64,000 nucleotides of DNA from Ampullaceana balthica (taxonomy: Eukaryota; Mollusca; Gastropoda; Lymnaeidae): assembly GCA_944989445.1 (NCBI GenBank), contig CALYLW010000341.1, positions 400,246 through 464,245 of the forward strand, given 5' to 3'. The notes under the pieces were generated by a model. The model was not told the DNA's origin and made no database searches. It worked only from the letters and a program-made list of their open reading frames with translations. A program made the position numbers and the translations under genes. Of the stretch, positions 18,968-31,476 are shown piece after piece. Each line of letters starts with the position of its first letter. Position 1 is the stretch's first letter.

Positions 18968-20850
18968 GTAAGTAAATTAACACGCAGTTGTCATTGTGTC
19001 TGTGGCCTGTGGCAGGGTTCACTCTAACACCCAGTTATCATTGTGTCTGTGGCCTGTGGCAGGGTTCACCCTAACACCCAGTTATCATTGTGTCTGTGGC
19101 CTGTGGCAGGGTTCACTCTAACACCCAGTTATCATTGTGTCTGTGGCCTGTGGCAGGGTTCACTCTAACACCCAGTTATCATTGTGTCTGTGGCCTGTGG
19201 CAGGGTTCACCCTAACACCCAGTTATCATTGTGTCTGTGGCCTGTGGCAGGGTTCACTCTAACACCCAGTTATCATTGTGTCTGTGGCCTGTGGCAGGGT
19301 TCACTCTAACACCCAGTTATCATTGTGTCTGTGGCCTGTGGCAGGGTTCACTCTAACACCCAGTTATCATTGTGTCTGTGGCCTGTGGCAGGGTTCACCC
19401 TAACACCCAGTTATCATTGTGTCTGTGGCCTGTGGCAGGGTTCACTCTAACACCCAGTTATCATTGTGTCTGTGGCAGGGTTCACTCTAACACGCAGTTA
19501 TTATTGTGTCTGTGGCAGGGTTCACTCTAACACCCAGTTATCATTGTGTCTGTGGCAGGGTTCACTCTAACACCCAGTTATCATTGTGTCTGTGGCAGGG
19601 TTCACTCTAACACGCAGTTATTATTGTGTCTGTGGCAGGGTTCATTCTAACACCCAGTTATCATTGTGTCTGTGGCAGGGTTCACTCTAACACCCAGTTA
19701 TCATTGTGTCTGTGGCAGGGTTCACTCTAACACCCAGTTATCATTGTGTCTGTGGCAGGGTTCACTCTAACACGCAGTTATCATTGTGTCTGTGGCAGGG
19801 TTCATTCTAACACGCAGTTATCATTGTATCTGTGGCAGGGTTCACTCTAACACGCAGTTATCATTGTGTCTGTAGCAGGGTTCACTCTAACACCCAGTTA
19901 TCATTGTGTCTGTGGCAGGGTTCATTCTAACACGCAGTTATCATTGTGTCTGTGGCAGGGTTCATTCTAACACGCAGTTATCATTGTGTCTGTGGCAGGG
20001 TTCACTCTAACACGCAGTTATCATTGTGTCTGTGGCAGGGTTCATTCTAACACGCAGTTATCATTGTGTCTGTGGCAGGGTTCATTCTAACACGCAGTTA
20101 TCATTGTATCTGTGGCAGGGTTCACTCTAACACGCAGTTATCATTGTGTCTGTGGCAGGGTTCATTCTAACACGCAGTTATCATTGTATCTGTGGCAGGG
20201 TTCACTCTAACACGCAGTTATCATTGTGTCTGTGGCAGGGTTCACTCTAACACGCAGTTATCATTGTGTCTGTGGCAGGGTTCACTCTAACACGCAGTTA
20301 TCATTGTGTCTGTGGCAGGGTTCATTCTAACACGCAGTTATCATTGTGTCTGTGGCAGGGTTCACTCTAACACCCAGTTATCATTGTGTCTGTGGCAGGG
20401 TTCACTCTAACACGCAGTTATCATTGTGTCTGTGGCAGGGTTCACTCTAACACGCAGTTACCATTGTGTCTGTGGCAGGGTTCATTCTAACACGCAGTTA
20501 TCATTGTATCTGTGGCAGGGTTCACTCTAACACGCAGTTATCATTGTGTCTGTGGCAGGGTTCATTCTAACACGCAGTTATCATTGTATCTGTGGCAGGG
20601 TTCACTCTAACACCCAGTTATCATTGTGTCTGTGGCAGGGTTCACTCTAACACGCAGTTATCATTGTGTCTGTGGCAGGGTTCACTCTAACACGCAGTTA
20701 CCATTGTGTCTGTGGCAGGGTTCATTCTAACACGCAGTTATCATTGTATCTGTGGCAGGGTTCACTCTAACACGCAGTTATCATTGTGTCTGTGGCAGGG
20801 TTCATTCTAACACCCAGTTATCATTGTGTCTGTGTCAGGGTTCACTCTCA
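18968..20850 (+). repeat. Minisatellite, 47-bp then 40-bp unit, ~45 copies, gene B intron 2
   Basis: The array starts at the splice donor that follows the stop codon (TAA|GTAAGT). The first ~10 units are 47 bp and contain GTGTCTGTGGCCTGTGGCAG. From about 19455 the units are 40 bp, having lost the 7-bp CCTGTGG. Each unit carries TCTGTGGCAG|GG, which looks like a weak 3' splice site. Variants (cacccag or cacgcag, cactc or cattc) recur in blocks of three or more units. Confidence 0.9.
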
Positions 20851-20860
20851 GTATGGTACT

Positions 20861-21133
20861 TGGGGTGTACCGGATTTTGGCTCCGGCTCAGGCAAATCCG
20901 GCCGTTCTTACAAATCTAGCTCCGGCTTCGGCTCCGGCAGAATTACACTTTATAAATCCGGCTGGCTGGTAGAGACATTTAAAAAAAATATATATCTAAT
21001 AGCTCCGGCAAATCCGGAATCCCGACATTTTTACAAATCCGTCTCCGGATCCGCCTCCGGTCGGATTACGATTCTTAAATCCTGCCAAATCCGACTCAGG
21101 CCGGATTTTAAAATTTGAATCCGGTACACCCCT
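20861..21133. mobile_element. MITE with GGGGTGTACCGGATT inverted ends
   Basis: The left end TGGGGTGTACCGGATT and right end AATCCGGTACACCCCT are inverted repeats. The interior repeats 'ctccgg' and 'aaatccgg' many times. No clear target duplication was found. It is in gene B intron 2. Confidence 0.7.
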
Positions 21134-21140
21134 AATAAGT

Positions 21141-21324
21141 CAGAGGCGTCACTAGGGTTAATGTCACCCAATACGGCTTACCCATAGACCTCCTCCGAGT
21201 CTGCCAGAGCCAAATAACGGGAAAAAACAGAATTTTACGTGTTGGTGTCCCTCCTTGTGACGGCGTCACCCGGTGTGGTCCGCACCTCACCCCATCCCCA
21301 CCCCATCCCTTTAGTGACACCTCT
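21141..21324. mobile_element. Small hAT-type MITE with 8-bp target duplication
   Basis: The ends are CAGAGGCGTCACTA and, inverted, AGAGGTGTCACTA. The flanks TAATAAGT (21133-21140) and AAATAAGT (21325-21332) match at 7 of 8 positions, the target length typical of hAT elements. It lies directly beside the preceding MITE in gene B intron 2. Confidence 0.65.
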
Positions 21325-21578
21325 AAATAAGTTTGGGAATGGCAATTATTTTATCTGTATCAGTAGAGATATTTAATAAACACGTCATCACCATTTTAAA
21401 AAAATATTTTTTTAATTTAAAAGTAGCAAGCATTTAAATTGTTACAATACAAACTAACAGTGTGCTAATTTCTAGGGGGGAAAAAGACATATTTAGACGC
21501 ATCCCCTATCTCAGATGATAAAACATTTTATAAACCAAGCAATAACTCAAACTAACATAAACTTTCTCTTTTTTTCAG

Positions 21579-21685
21579 ATCAAACTAACCACATTCTGAC
21601 ACGTCAACACCATTTTTTTTATTTGTACTCGTAGTTGTCTTGTTTTACTGTCTGTTAAAATAATAAATTCATATTTTATTTCATA
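21579..21685 (+). other. Gene B terminal exon (3' UTR) with poly(A) signal
   Basis: A strong acceptor (ctttctctttttttcag, ending 21578) precedes this segment, and AATAAA lies at 21662-21667. In phase 0 the first codons would be IKLTTF then TGA, but gene B already stops at the end of exon 2, so the exon should be untranslated. Cleavage probably occurs about 15-25 bp after the signal. Confidence 0.55.
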
Positions 21686-21852
21686 AATTTCTGTTATATT
21701 ATTTCGCATATTTTAAGGCGTTACGTCATGTGACGTATGGTTGTATCGAGTAAAACTGGTGAAAGAGGCGGGGAGGGGGGATATGTTATGACTTTTGATT
21801 TAAAATATTTATGTTGCTTATTTTTTTTAAAAAAATATTTAAAAAATAATTT

Positions 21853-24421
21853 CGTAGTCCTAAACAGTTTTCTGTAAGAATTTGTGGAGACTATAAAGCT
21901 ACACTGAATAAGCAAATAGAGCTAAATAGGTACCCTATTCCTAACATTGAGGATATTTCTTTGAAGTTAGCAGGAGGAGACAAATTCACTGAATTAGACT
22001 TTAGTCATGCTTACACTCAACTAGAACTTCATCCAGATTCAAAAGTCTATACGACAATAAACACACATAAGGGACTATACCAATATGAAAGACTATGTTT
22101 TGGGATATCATCCAGCCCTGGAATTTTCCAAGCTGTCATGGACAGTATTTTTCAGGACATTCCAAATGTTTGTGTTTACTTTGACAATTTATACATAACT
22201 GGTAAGAATGACACTGAACATCTTCAAACACTTGATAAAGTCTTGAAAATAGTCGGTGAAAAAGGTTTAAAAATAAACAAAGATAAATGTCAATTCATGC
22301 TGACAGATATTAGTTTTCTGGGTTATAAATTGAGCAAGCAAGGTCTCAGACCTCAACCTGAGAAAACAAAAGCCATTAAAGAAGCACCCAAACCTAAAAA
22401 TACCCAACAGCTAAGAGCTTTTTTGGGCTTGATAAATTACTATGCAAAGTTCATAGGGAATATGTCTGATAAACTATCACCACTGTACAAGCTGCTGCAG
22501 AAAAATGCAACTTGGCACTGGGGTAAACAACAAGATGCTGCTTTTAATGCAGCAAAAGAAGCTTTGTCTTCCGACACCTTGCTAACTCACTATGACCCAG
22601 GGAAAAGACTTATCTTAACATGTGATGCTTCACCAGATGGTGTAGGAGCAGTTTTATCTCACATAGATGAAAATTGTGACAGACCCATTGCTTTTGCCAG
22701 TAGATCTTTGAACCAGGCTGAGAAAAATTATTCTCAGTTAGATAGGGAAGGCTTAGGCATCATTTTTGGTGTTAAGAAATTTCACAAGTTTCTGTTTGGT
22801 AGGGAGTTCACCATCTTTACAGATCATAAGCCATTACTAGGTTTGTTTGGGGAAAACAAACCCCTGCCTGAGCATGCCTCACCAAGGGTGCAAAGGTGGG
22901 CTATCACACTAGCCGCATACAATTATGAATTGAAATACAAACCTGGATCTGAGAATAGTGCAGATGGTCTTAGTCGTTTACCTTTAAAAAACCAAAGCCT
23001 TAGCTATGTACCAGAAGATGTATTTGTTCTTTTCACTATCATGGATAACTCCAATATAAATGTGAATGATGTTAAGAGAGAAACACAAAAAGATGAGTGC
23101 TTGATAAAAGTATATGAGTACTGTAAGAATGGTTGGCCTGAAGAGTCAGTGAATGATGATTTAAGGCCATATAAAATAAGAAAAATAGAGTTAAGTCTAG
23201 AAGATGGATGTGTGCTATGGGGGTCAAGGGTTATTATACCCTAAAATGTTACAAAAAGAAGTTTTAAGAACTTTACATGATACACATCTTGGTTCTTCCA
23301 AAATGAAGAGTCTTGCACGATCGTGGTTCTGGTGGCCACATATGGATGCTGATATTGAAAGATATGTAAAGCTTTGTTCAAGCTGTGCACAACATTCAAA
23401 TCAACCAGCTACAGCACCTTTGCAAAACTGGGATTGGCCAATCGAACCATGGAAACGTATCCATGTAGATTTTGCAGGACCCTTCATGAACAAAATGTTC
23501 TTAATTGTTATTGATTCACATTCTAAGTGGTTAGAAGTTAAAATCATGAACACAATCACTGCAAGTGATACCATTATAGAACTTAAGGAAATATTTTCAA
23601 CCCATGGGTTACCTGATCAAATTGTTTCAGATAATGGGCCTAGTTTCACTGCTCATGAATTTAAACTGTTTTGTATAGCAAATGGTATTGAGCATATAAC
23701 CACATCACCCTATCATCCTGCTGGGAATGGTTTGGCTGAAAGAGCGGTAGGCATATTCAAAACCGCTATGGTAAAAATGGGTACAGGTAACAAATTTTCT
23801 CTCAGGGAAAGAGTTAACAGGTTCTTAGCCAAATACCGCACAACTCCTCATATAACAACAGGTGTTGCACCATGCGAATTGCTGTGTGGTAGAAAAATTA
23901 AAACTCACCTAGACCTACTACATCCAACTGTTCAAAGGTCTGTTTCCCAACATCAACATACACAAAAATTAAATCATGACAAAACATCCATTGAGAGAGA
24001 GTTTGGGGTTAATGATAATGTGTATCTGAGAAATTATGGGAGAGGGGAAAAATGGATACCAGGTCAAATTGTTCAATGTACAGGACCTGTGTCTTATAAA
24101 GTAAAAACAAATAATGGACTTATTGTCCGTAGACATGCAGACCAGTTAAAAATAACTTGTGCAGATAATGAGTGCGAATCTGTCAATCCCACCAGATCTG
24201 ACCGGTTCACACCAACTCAGTTTGTTCCACAACCAATGTCTGTTGCTATGAGTGAACCAAGTATTCTAGAGTCAGAAAATGTAAATTCTGGAATTAAGGA
24301 TTTAGATCCTAGACTCCCTGAGCTAGAGAGTCCAGATGGTCAGAATCTTGAGTCACCAAATCAACAGCCACTGAGAAGGTCAAACAGGACAATCAAAGTC
24401 CCAGATAAGTTAAATCTTTGA
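21853..24421 (+). pseudogene. Ty3/Gypsy retrotransposon pol (RT, RNase H, integrase), truncated and frameshifted
   Basis: Reading starts inside RT (VRICGDYKATLN) without gag or protease. RT motifs follow, but the catalytic box reads VYFDNLYITG where YLDD is expected, so the second Asp is Asn. RNase H (LTCDASPDGVGAVLSH, FTIFTDHKPL) follows. A one-base frame change near 23240 separates the halves. Integrase has an HHCC zinc finger (HLGSSK to CSSCAQ) and a DDE core with Asp in VDFAGPF, Asp in SDNGPSF and Glu in NGLAERAV. The protein ends RRSNRTIKVPDKLNL. The copy is defective, lies about 170 bp after gene B, and shares its orientation. Confidence 0.9.
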
Positions 24422-24442
24422 TTTTAAAAGTTAAGAGGACTT

Positions 24443-24770
24443 TGACATATCATTGTTTTGTATTTAATTATGTTGTAGCATATGTTGCATTTGTTGTAAG
24501 GATTTAATCTACCAAATGATTCAAATTCATATAATGTTCATGTTACAATATATTTAGTGATTCATTAGATTGTTTAACATTTCAGAAGGAATGCATATAT
24601 ATAGTGTTTTGTATTGACTTTTGAAGTGTTATTAATTGAAAAGGGATCATTATTCATAATTCAGTATCCAAAACGGAACTCAACATGTAAGGGACATCAC
24701 TCAAACATTATAAGACTAATACTAAAAACAGAGATTGAGCTCCCCCAAGAGTAAAGCTTAATATATTACA
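24443..24770 (+). mobile_element. Candidate 3' LTR of the Gypsy copy
   Basis: A purine-rich stretch (aaaagttaagaggac) directly precedes TGACATATCATTG, and a plausible end is ATATATTACA at 24770, giving TG...CA ends and about 328 bp. No second LTR is in the window, so neither end can be confirmed by comparison. Confidence 0.35.
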
Positions 24771-24837
24771 GTAAACTTTATATTAAATAAGAGAACAACA
24801 AAAGAGATGATAGTGGACTTGTAGGTGTCACTTGAAG

Positions 24838-25150
24838 AATTAATTCTAATTTAGAAATACAAAACAAAGAGAACTTAATACAACCCTCAGATAGTCCAGA
24901 TAGACATAAGGATAAAAACACTTTTCTTATTAGGTATGCAAGAACAAACACATACACATTATCGTTCTTCCCGTCCGGAATTCGGGCGTGAAATCGGTTG
25001 CCTGATGAAACCAGGAAAACCAAAACGTAATTCAAACAGTCTGATAACCAGCGAACTTCAGTACAAATCACTAACTGTTAATGTTCAAGATTCATATTCG
25101 AACATAAGAAAGTTAAGAGACGAGAATTTAATAGACGATCCTTGATAAAA
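24838..25150 (+). mobile_element. LINE 3' tail, truncated copy
   Basis: It carries the 'tatgcaagaacaaacacata' and 'cgtccggaattcgggcg' blocks seen at 12975-13025, followed by the same type of 3' region. No intact reading frame remains. Confidence 0.55.
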
Positions 25151-26467
25151 TTTAAAAACTATTTAGGCCAGATCAAAAATATATTTAAGTTTGTGTTAAT
25201 TCTTTTTCTTTCTAGTCTTTCTCGATGAATCATACAATACGTAAATATCATGCTTTGCTCGCGGACCACTAAAGTTGAGAACCACTGGTGTAGAGAATGC
25301 ACTAAGGGAGACAATAACAACATAGCTTTTGACTTACTAAAAATTAAAAATAAGAGTAAACTACCTTGTTCTAAACATGTCTTATTTGAAACGTTTACAT
25401 CCAAATGATTCAATTTCGTATTATTTCTTTAAAACTTTTATGGAATAGTCAAACTTTTCTCAAAATTGTTATAATATGTTTTAAATTGTAGTTTAATGTT
25501 CTCACAGTGTCATTAATTTTACTTTCATCACCACTGTTCCTATTTTTGTCCATGACCAAAGCGTTTGAATCCGGAAGTTCCCATGACCTTTGAACTATTA
25601 ATAGTTAGTGATTTTCAAATTTTGCCTTACAGAAGTTATAGGAGAAAGAACTTGATTTTTTCGATGTTTATGAATCATGAAGAATCTGTAAATATTCAGT
25701 AGAAGTCCCAATTTTTTGAAGAGAAAAATGGATTTACACGTGCAGTTAATCAGGTATGTCAATAATCAAATCAATTTGCAAATTCAATTTGTATTAGTAC
25801 TGTGATTGAGATTACTGAATTACTGTCATTTGTCATTAGTAAAAGTAAAAGTAAAACTAAAACTAAAACTCAGTATCATTAGTCTTAGAGTTTAGAGTCT
25901 TAGTAACTTAACTTAGACTTAGTATAATTATAATTCTACATACTACAAAAACAATACATGGCATACTACAAACTATACAATAATTGACATTTTATTAGGC
26001 CTATCAATTAATTAAATTCAATTAGTTAGTGGAACAATACGAGTAGCCTATTTTTTTGTTTTGACTTAGACTTAGGCGGGTAGGCAAGGGCAAATCCAAT
26101 GCTACTCAAACTCACAGTGGTGCTCTGCGGACTTGTGCCAGTCTGTGGGCCATCTGCAACTGGTCCACAGTAGTTATCAAGAAATGACAGAAAAAATAAT
26201 TATAATTTTTATAATCCTACATTTGCAACCATTAATTAATACTTACCCTATATAGAATATGAATATATGTCAATTATGTGCAGTAAGTAGTAAGCACATA
26301 AAATGAAAAAAACAAAGACAAAGGTAAGCGTTATTCGCACGGTTTTGGCAGTGTGAATAATGTCCAACATTATCCGCACGGTAAACCGTATTTGCATAGT
26401 AATAGTAGTAAAGCATAGTCATAAGTATAAAGTATTGTAAATTAAAATCATTAGTATTAGTTATTAG
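25151..26467. other. AT-rich stretch with a hAT terminal scrap
   Basis: A scrap ending GTTGAGAACCACTG at 25286 resembles a hAT terminus. There are short direct repeats 'aaaactaaaact' at about 25840-25870. I see no gene. Confidence 0.4.
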
Positions 26468-26900
26468 TAGGGCTGTTAACGATTAATTTAAATTTAATCG
26501 TTAAATTTTGAAAAATTAATAATTAATTAATCGTTAATTTCGATTAAAGCCAAAAATTAAAATCTATGATGTCATAAGTAACATTTATTAAACGTTCTTG
26601 TTGAAAATCCAGATAACACTGGAATGTCTCCTTTATATGTCATCTTTTAACCAACTGCGCAAAAAGACAAGTGTGTTGACATTATTTGGTTGAAGTGATG
26701 AGCGGGTCTAATTGACAATTTGAATCAGTCAAGTTGAACAATCATTCACATGGAACTGAGGTAACTGGTATGCACAAAACGGTCTTGACAAGGACTGACA
26801 TTATCAGATATCTTTGTTCATTAAGTTTCCACCATTGTAGAGGGTTAATGGATTCAGGAACGTTCATCTCCATTTTGTAATGCAGTGATTCATCAGAAGA
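26468..26900. mobile_element. hAT-type element, partial copy (TAGGGCTG end)
   Basis: It starts TAGGGCTGTTAACGATTAAT and matches 28035-28330 through the 'tggaatgtctcctttatatg' and 'gtttccaccattgt' blocks, then stops where a LINE tail begins. A third related copy is at 32407-33069. Confidence 0.6.
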
Positions 26901-27100
26901 GCGCGTGCCACTTGATCACCCTAGCAAATGAACAAACATATACAAATCCCTCTCCCTCCCTTCTGGAATTTAGGTGGGTTATGGGTTTCTTCAACAAACC
27001 ACTGCAACACATTTTCCACATTCAAAACTCTAATAAAAATGCAAAATCAGGCATAAACCATTCTGCATAAGTCAGAGACACAACAATCACTGGTAGTATA
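26885..27100 (+). mobile_element. LINE 3' tail, truncated copy
   Basis: It shares the 'gcaaatgaacaaacatata' and 'ccttctggaattta' positions and the 'aataaaaatgcaaaatcag' tail with the copies at 5190 and 13000. It joins directly to the partial hAT copy. Confidence 0.5.
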
Positions 27101-27384
27101 GAAGAGAATAAGCATAAGTTAATGCAATACATAAGATAATACATTGTGTAAGCAATAGATATGTGTGGTAATCGGTTTAGGGCTATTACTTCTAAAGGCA
27201 TTCATCATTCTTTTTTATTTAAAAAAAGTTTCAATGGACTCAGAGTAATTGGTGTACTTAGTATTAGGCTTAAAATTTAAAAGTGAGGAACTGTAAAAAT
27301 TTCTAGTGAATATGAGAAGCACCAGAACTTACAAAATATCACACAACTTACAGCAATTGTTCATCAATTTGATTTATCAAATTA

Positions 27385-27801
27385 CCGTATTTTCACGCAT
27401 ATTCCCCGCGGGTTATACCAGATTTTACAAACCCCGCAACCCCCATGCGGGGTATCTCCGTGGGCGGGGTATCTGAATTTTTTTTTACTGAATAATGCAT
27501 CAATGGAACTATTACTTGCAAAACACAAATATAAAATTAGATTCTGTATAACTTCTGGTCAGTTTGTTCACAATCTACCTTTAATCGTTTGATATTACGT
27601 AATTGATTTTATAACGTGGTGAGCGATAATGAGAGAGTGAGAGTGGTTCAGCGTGATATGACTTCTCAAATGTGGTGGGATAGTGTGGGTTATAAGCGTG
27701 GGCGGGGTATACCTCAATTCTTTTACAGGATCTAAAAATTATGCGGGGTATATGCGTGGACGGGTTATCTGCGAGTGCGGGGAATATGCGTGAAAATACT
27801 G
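27385..27801. mobile_element. Tc1/mariner-type MITE with TA duplication
   Basis: The inverted ends C[C/A]GTATTTTCACGCAT continue for about 25 bp (to CCCCGC) with one mismatch, flanked by TA on both sides. Internally 'gcggggtat' recurs several times. No transposase is present. A TA target and CAGTA-like ends fit the Tc1/mariner group. Confidence 0.75.
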
Positions 27802-28034
27802 TACATTGAATTTGAAATCAATTATTTACCATCCATGTAATATGGATTATGGTATTCCACTTAGCATGGGAAGAATTTAATTGGAATTGGTGATACACAA
27901 GTTTCATCAAGAGTCAAAATCATTTGTTAGAAAATAATAATACTATTAGTTAAAACTATACCTGAAAGCGCCTTTAGACTTGAGAAGCTGTTATCTATAA
28001 CTGTAGAGAAATTAAGGAACTGTTCTGTTTATGG

Positions 28035-28953
28035 TGGGGCTGTTAACGATTAATTTTAATTTAATAGTTAACTTTTGAAAAATCATCGATAAATCTATAG
28101 TTATTTTCGATTAAAGCCTAAAATAAAAATGTATGATGTCATAAGTAACATTTATTAATCGTCCTTATCCAAAATCAAAATAACAGTGGAATGTCTCCTT
28201 TATATGTCATCTTTTAACCAACTACACAGACAGACAAGTTTCTTGAGTTTCCACCATTGTTGAGAGGCAACAGATTCAGGTACTTTCATCTCCATTTTCT
28301 AACGATGTAATTCATCAGAAGAGCTGTCGTCATTTTCTGTGTCTGAGTCAGACTCCATTAGCTTAATACGCTTTTCATTTGGTTCACATAGAATTTCATT
28401 GTCAATGTCACCACTATCAGTTGTTTCATTGTCAATGTCACCACCATCAGTTGTTTCATTGTCAATGTCAACACCATCAGTTGTTTCATTGTCAATGTCA
28501 CCACCATCAGTTGTTTCATTGTCAATGTCACCACCAACCTTTGCAACTGTCTCCATGTGCTTATCGTGAACATCAACTTCTATTTGTTGCTCAGTATGTG
28601 ACCAGGTTCGTTATTTTGTAGCGTGGATTAAGGGCTGTTGCAACCTGTAGTATTTCAATACTTGTCATAGCTGTTACACGTTCATTGAAGTCATTAATAG
28701 ATGCTGCCTTGAATCTATCTATGTAACCTGGATCATCATCACGTACAGTCATGAGTTTTGTCAGTGATGATAGTAGCAATATGCAACTACATGAAAAAAT
28801 AATCTAGCTCACCAAGCAGAACCGTGGCCTGACAGAATAAGTCCAAAACTTTGACATATTCCGAAATCTTCTTCCATTTCAAATCTTTCAGTGATGGGTC
28901 GATAAATCGTTTTAAAAAAAAGAAATGATTAATCATTAAATTTTACAGCCCTA
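28035..28953 (-). mobile_element. hAT element remnant (ZBED-like), minus strand
   Basis: The ends TGGGGCTG and CAGCCCTA are inverted repeats. The flanks GTTTATGG and GTTTATAC agree at 6 of 8 positions, a decayed 8-bp duplication. The minus strand carries pieces of a hAT transposase. The subterminal regions are rich in 'ttaatcgttaa' type inverted motifs. Confidence 0.65.
28299..28890 (-). pseudogene. hAT transposase fragment (ZBED-like) with acidic repeats
   Basis: On the minus strand, pieces read WKKISEYVKVLDLFCQAT, then after breaks a segment with LQVATALNPRYK (the ALDPRYK motif of hAT transposases). An acidic linker with about five copies of the 10-residue GGDIDNETTD follows, then SDTENDDSSSDE. 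The 30-bp DNA repeat at 28390-28545 underlies the linker. Stops and frame changes show it is dead. It is not a host gene. Confidence 0.65.
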
Positions 28954-30524
28954 GTTTATACCCAACTCCAAACTGAAAAGATTTGTGTCAGCTGTGAGAG
29001 TTTTGATTTTGCTTTAGCTTTTCAACTTAGATTCAAAATATTTCAAAATCTACTCCTGGTCTCCCTGTTGAAAGTTTGTCTATCAACTCTATACATGTAT
29101 TTTCCCTCTTAGACTTTCAAATTCTTAAATATTTTTTCTATCAATAATTTATCAAGATTTAGTTGTTTTTCTAGTATATAATAGAAACTATGTTGTTGTT
29201 TTTTATTTCTGAAATTTACTTTTAAATGTCTCAAACTAAATTCTGGCTATTGCAAAAACCACATTCTGATCATGTTACACTTCTTGTCCCTTTACTCACA
29301 GGCCTAAGTGGTAAGTATATATATTTCTTGAATATAAAATTAATTTAAAAAAAAAGCATTACTGTATTTTAAAATTCCTCAGTCTAAAGTTTGAGGGCCA
29401 TAAGAAAGGGTTACGAAAGTTAAAAGAACAGGAGCAGTGGCACCTCCATAAAAACTCAGCAAGGGGCCCATTTATTATTAAAGTGTTACTTTAGCTGATC
29501 CCAACCACTAACTTAGGAGACATTTAATTCAATGACTGAAATACCTGTTGTCTTTCAGGGCTTTTCATTTTGTGTAATAAGTCACAATTTTATTTTTTTA
29601 CTTCTTAAGTTCTACATTTTATTGAGTTATTGTAACATATGAGAAATCCTTTTTTTCCATTGACTATGGCAAAAAGGCTTTGTCCAAACTATTATTAGAG
29701 GGTACTTGATTTTCAGTACATTTGTTTTGAAGGAGTGTTAGATTTTAATGAAATTTGTTGCCTGTTTGGCTTGTAAAATAAAGCCATATCAGTGAAAAAA
29801 TAAAGCCATTTCAATTTTTTTTAAAAATAAAGCCATGTCAATAAAAAGAAATAACAATGACAAAAATTGAGCCATTTCAATTAAAAAATAAAGTAGTTGG
29901 AATGGAAAAATATAGACAATGAAATGACAGTTCAAAAACTTTGTGTGCTGATTCTTTCTTGCTTGCCTGGCATCGTTTTGAATAGAAGACTTCATTGCAC
30001 TTTTGATTTTACCTAAGTCTAAATAAATTTAAGATATTAAGATTTGTTTTGAGGGAATATTACAAGGCCATGCAGCATGCACATTCATATGACATTACAA
30101 GTTAGCATGTTGGTATTTCTCCAAGTTTACTCTATCATTACTTCTAATTATACACTGACATACACATGACATCATAATTTAGTCTGAAACTAATAGTACA
30201 GTTGATACTTACTTATACTCTTTTTAAAATGTCCTAACGGCTTTAAATGACATAGGTTAAAATAAAAAATTCATGTCCTGATGCAGATTTAATGGATGCG
30301 ACTTGCTGTTCAAGCATTTTGTCTTTATCATTGTTTGGTTTCAAGATACCAGGGTTTGGCCTCTAGACTAACCCGACATGTACTGTCATACATGTCAGCG
30401 TTTTGTTGGTTCTCATGTCAGTGTCACTATCGCTCTTGACAAGCCCTTCGTTGTATCTCATTTGTACTTTTAACTTCCAAGATACCACCAGGACATTTGT
30501 ATGAGAAGTCTTTTTTTATGGGTC
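28954..30524. other. AT-rich stretch, nothing recognised
   Basis: There are several short repeats of 'aaataaagccat' at about 29775-29895 and no coding signal. The minus-strand open frame at 29789-29995 is a by-product of that repeat. Confidence 0.4.
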
Positions 30525-31476
30525 AGGGGTCGTCCATAAATGACGTCACGCGATTTTGTCCGATTTTTTACCCCCCCCCCTCATCACATGTCGTCACAAA
30601 AAACTTAGACCCCCCTCTAAAAAATACGTCACAAATCTTTGACAAAAAAAAATAAAATAAAACAACCTTATTTTCTATTTGAAAATAAGTATGTTTCAAA
30701 TCACTTTTATTGTCATTTAAGTATTTATTATTTATTTAGTGAAGATCTACCTTGTAATATCGTAACCCGCGTGAAACATTTTTTAAAAACGTTTAACCGG
30801 CCTTCAGAAAACGAACTGTGTTAACACCCTTAGATTATATTTTATTTTAATGCATACAAAAATTAAACGAAACATTGACTATTAATTATCACGGTTAACG
30901 TCTTTGTTTAGAAAAAAAATATATTTAAAAATAACATTTTTAAAATGTATTTTTTAAAAATCCCTCAATTGACTGACGGGCATCCCGTAAAAAAGAGGTC
31001 GGCGAACAGAGGTAAATAACCTCATCTGGGGTCAAAAAGGGAATTCTTGGGGGTAATGCAGACTCATTTGGGAAATATAACATCCACTACAATCCACCAA
31101 GTACATTAAAATACGTCATGTATACGTGTACGCTTGGAACATATGCCCATTATTGAACCGGTTCCTTCCAGAAAATGCATTTTTAAAAAAAATTGACATC
31201 TATGTAGCTTTCTTACCTACGTACTCTAGGAAGACACCTAAATCTACCCTACTTTCATTTATATTGACACAAGTGACAATAATCTTAATCCACATTACTT
31301 GTCTGTATCACGCATCCTTTCTGTGATATTTAAAATTAATGCCTTAAAAACAGAGCTAAGAAGAAAAGTTGTTTTGTGCTCCTCTCGAATTGCGATGTCA
31401 AGAATTTGATGCATTCAATAAAGTTAATGAATACTTGACTAATTTTAAATGGGCTCATTTACCATTATATCTAGAA

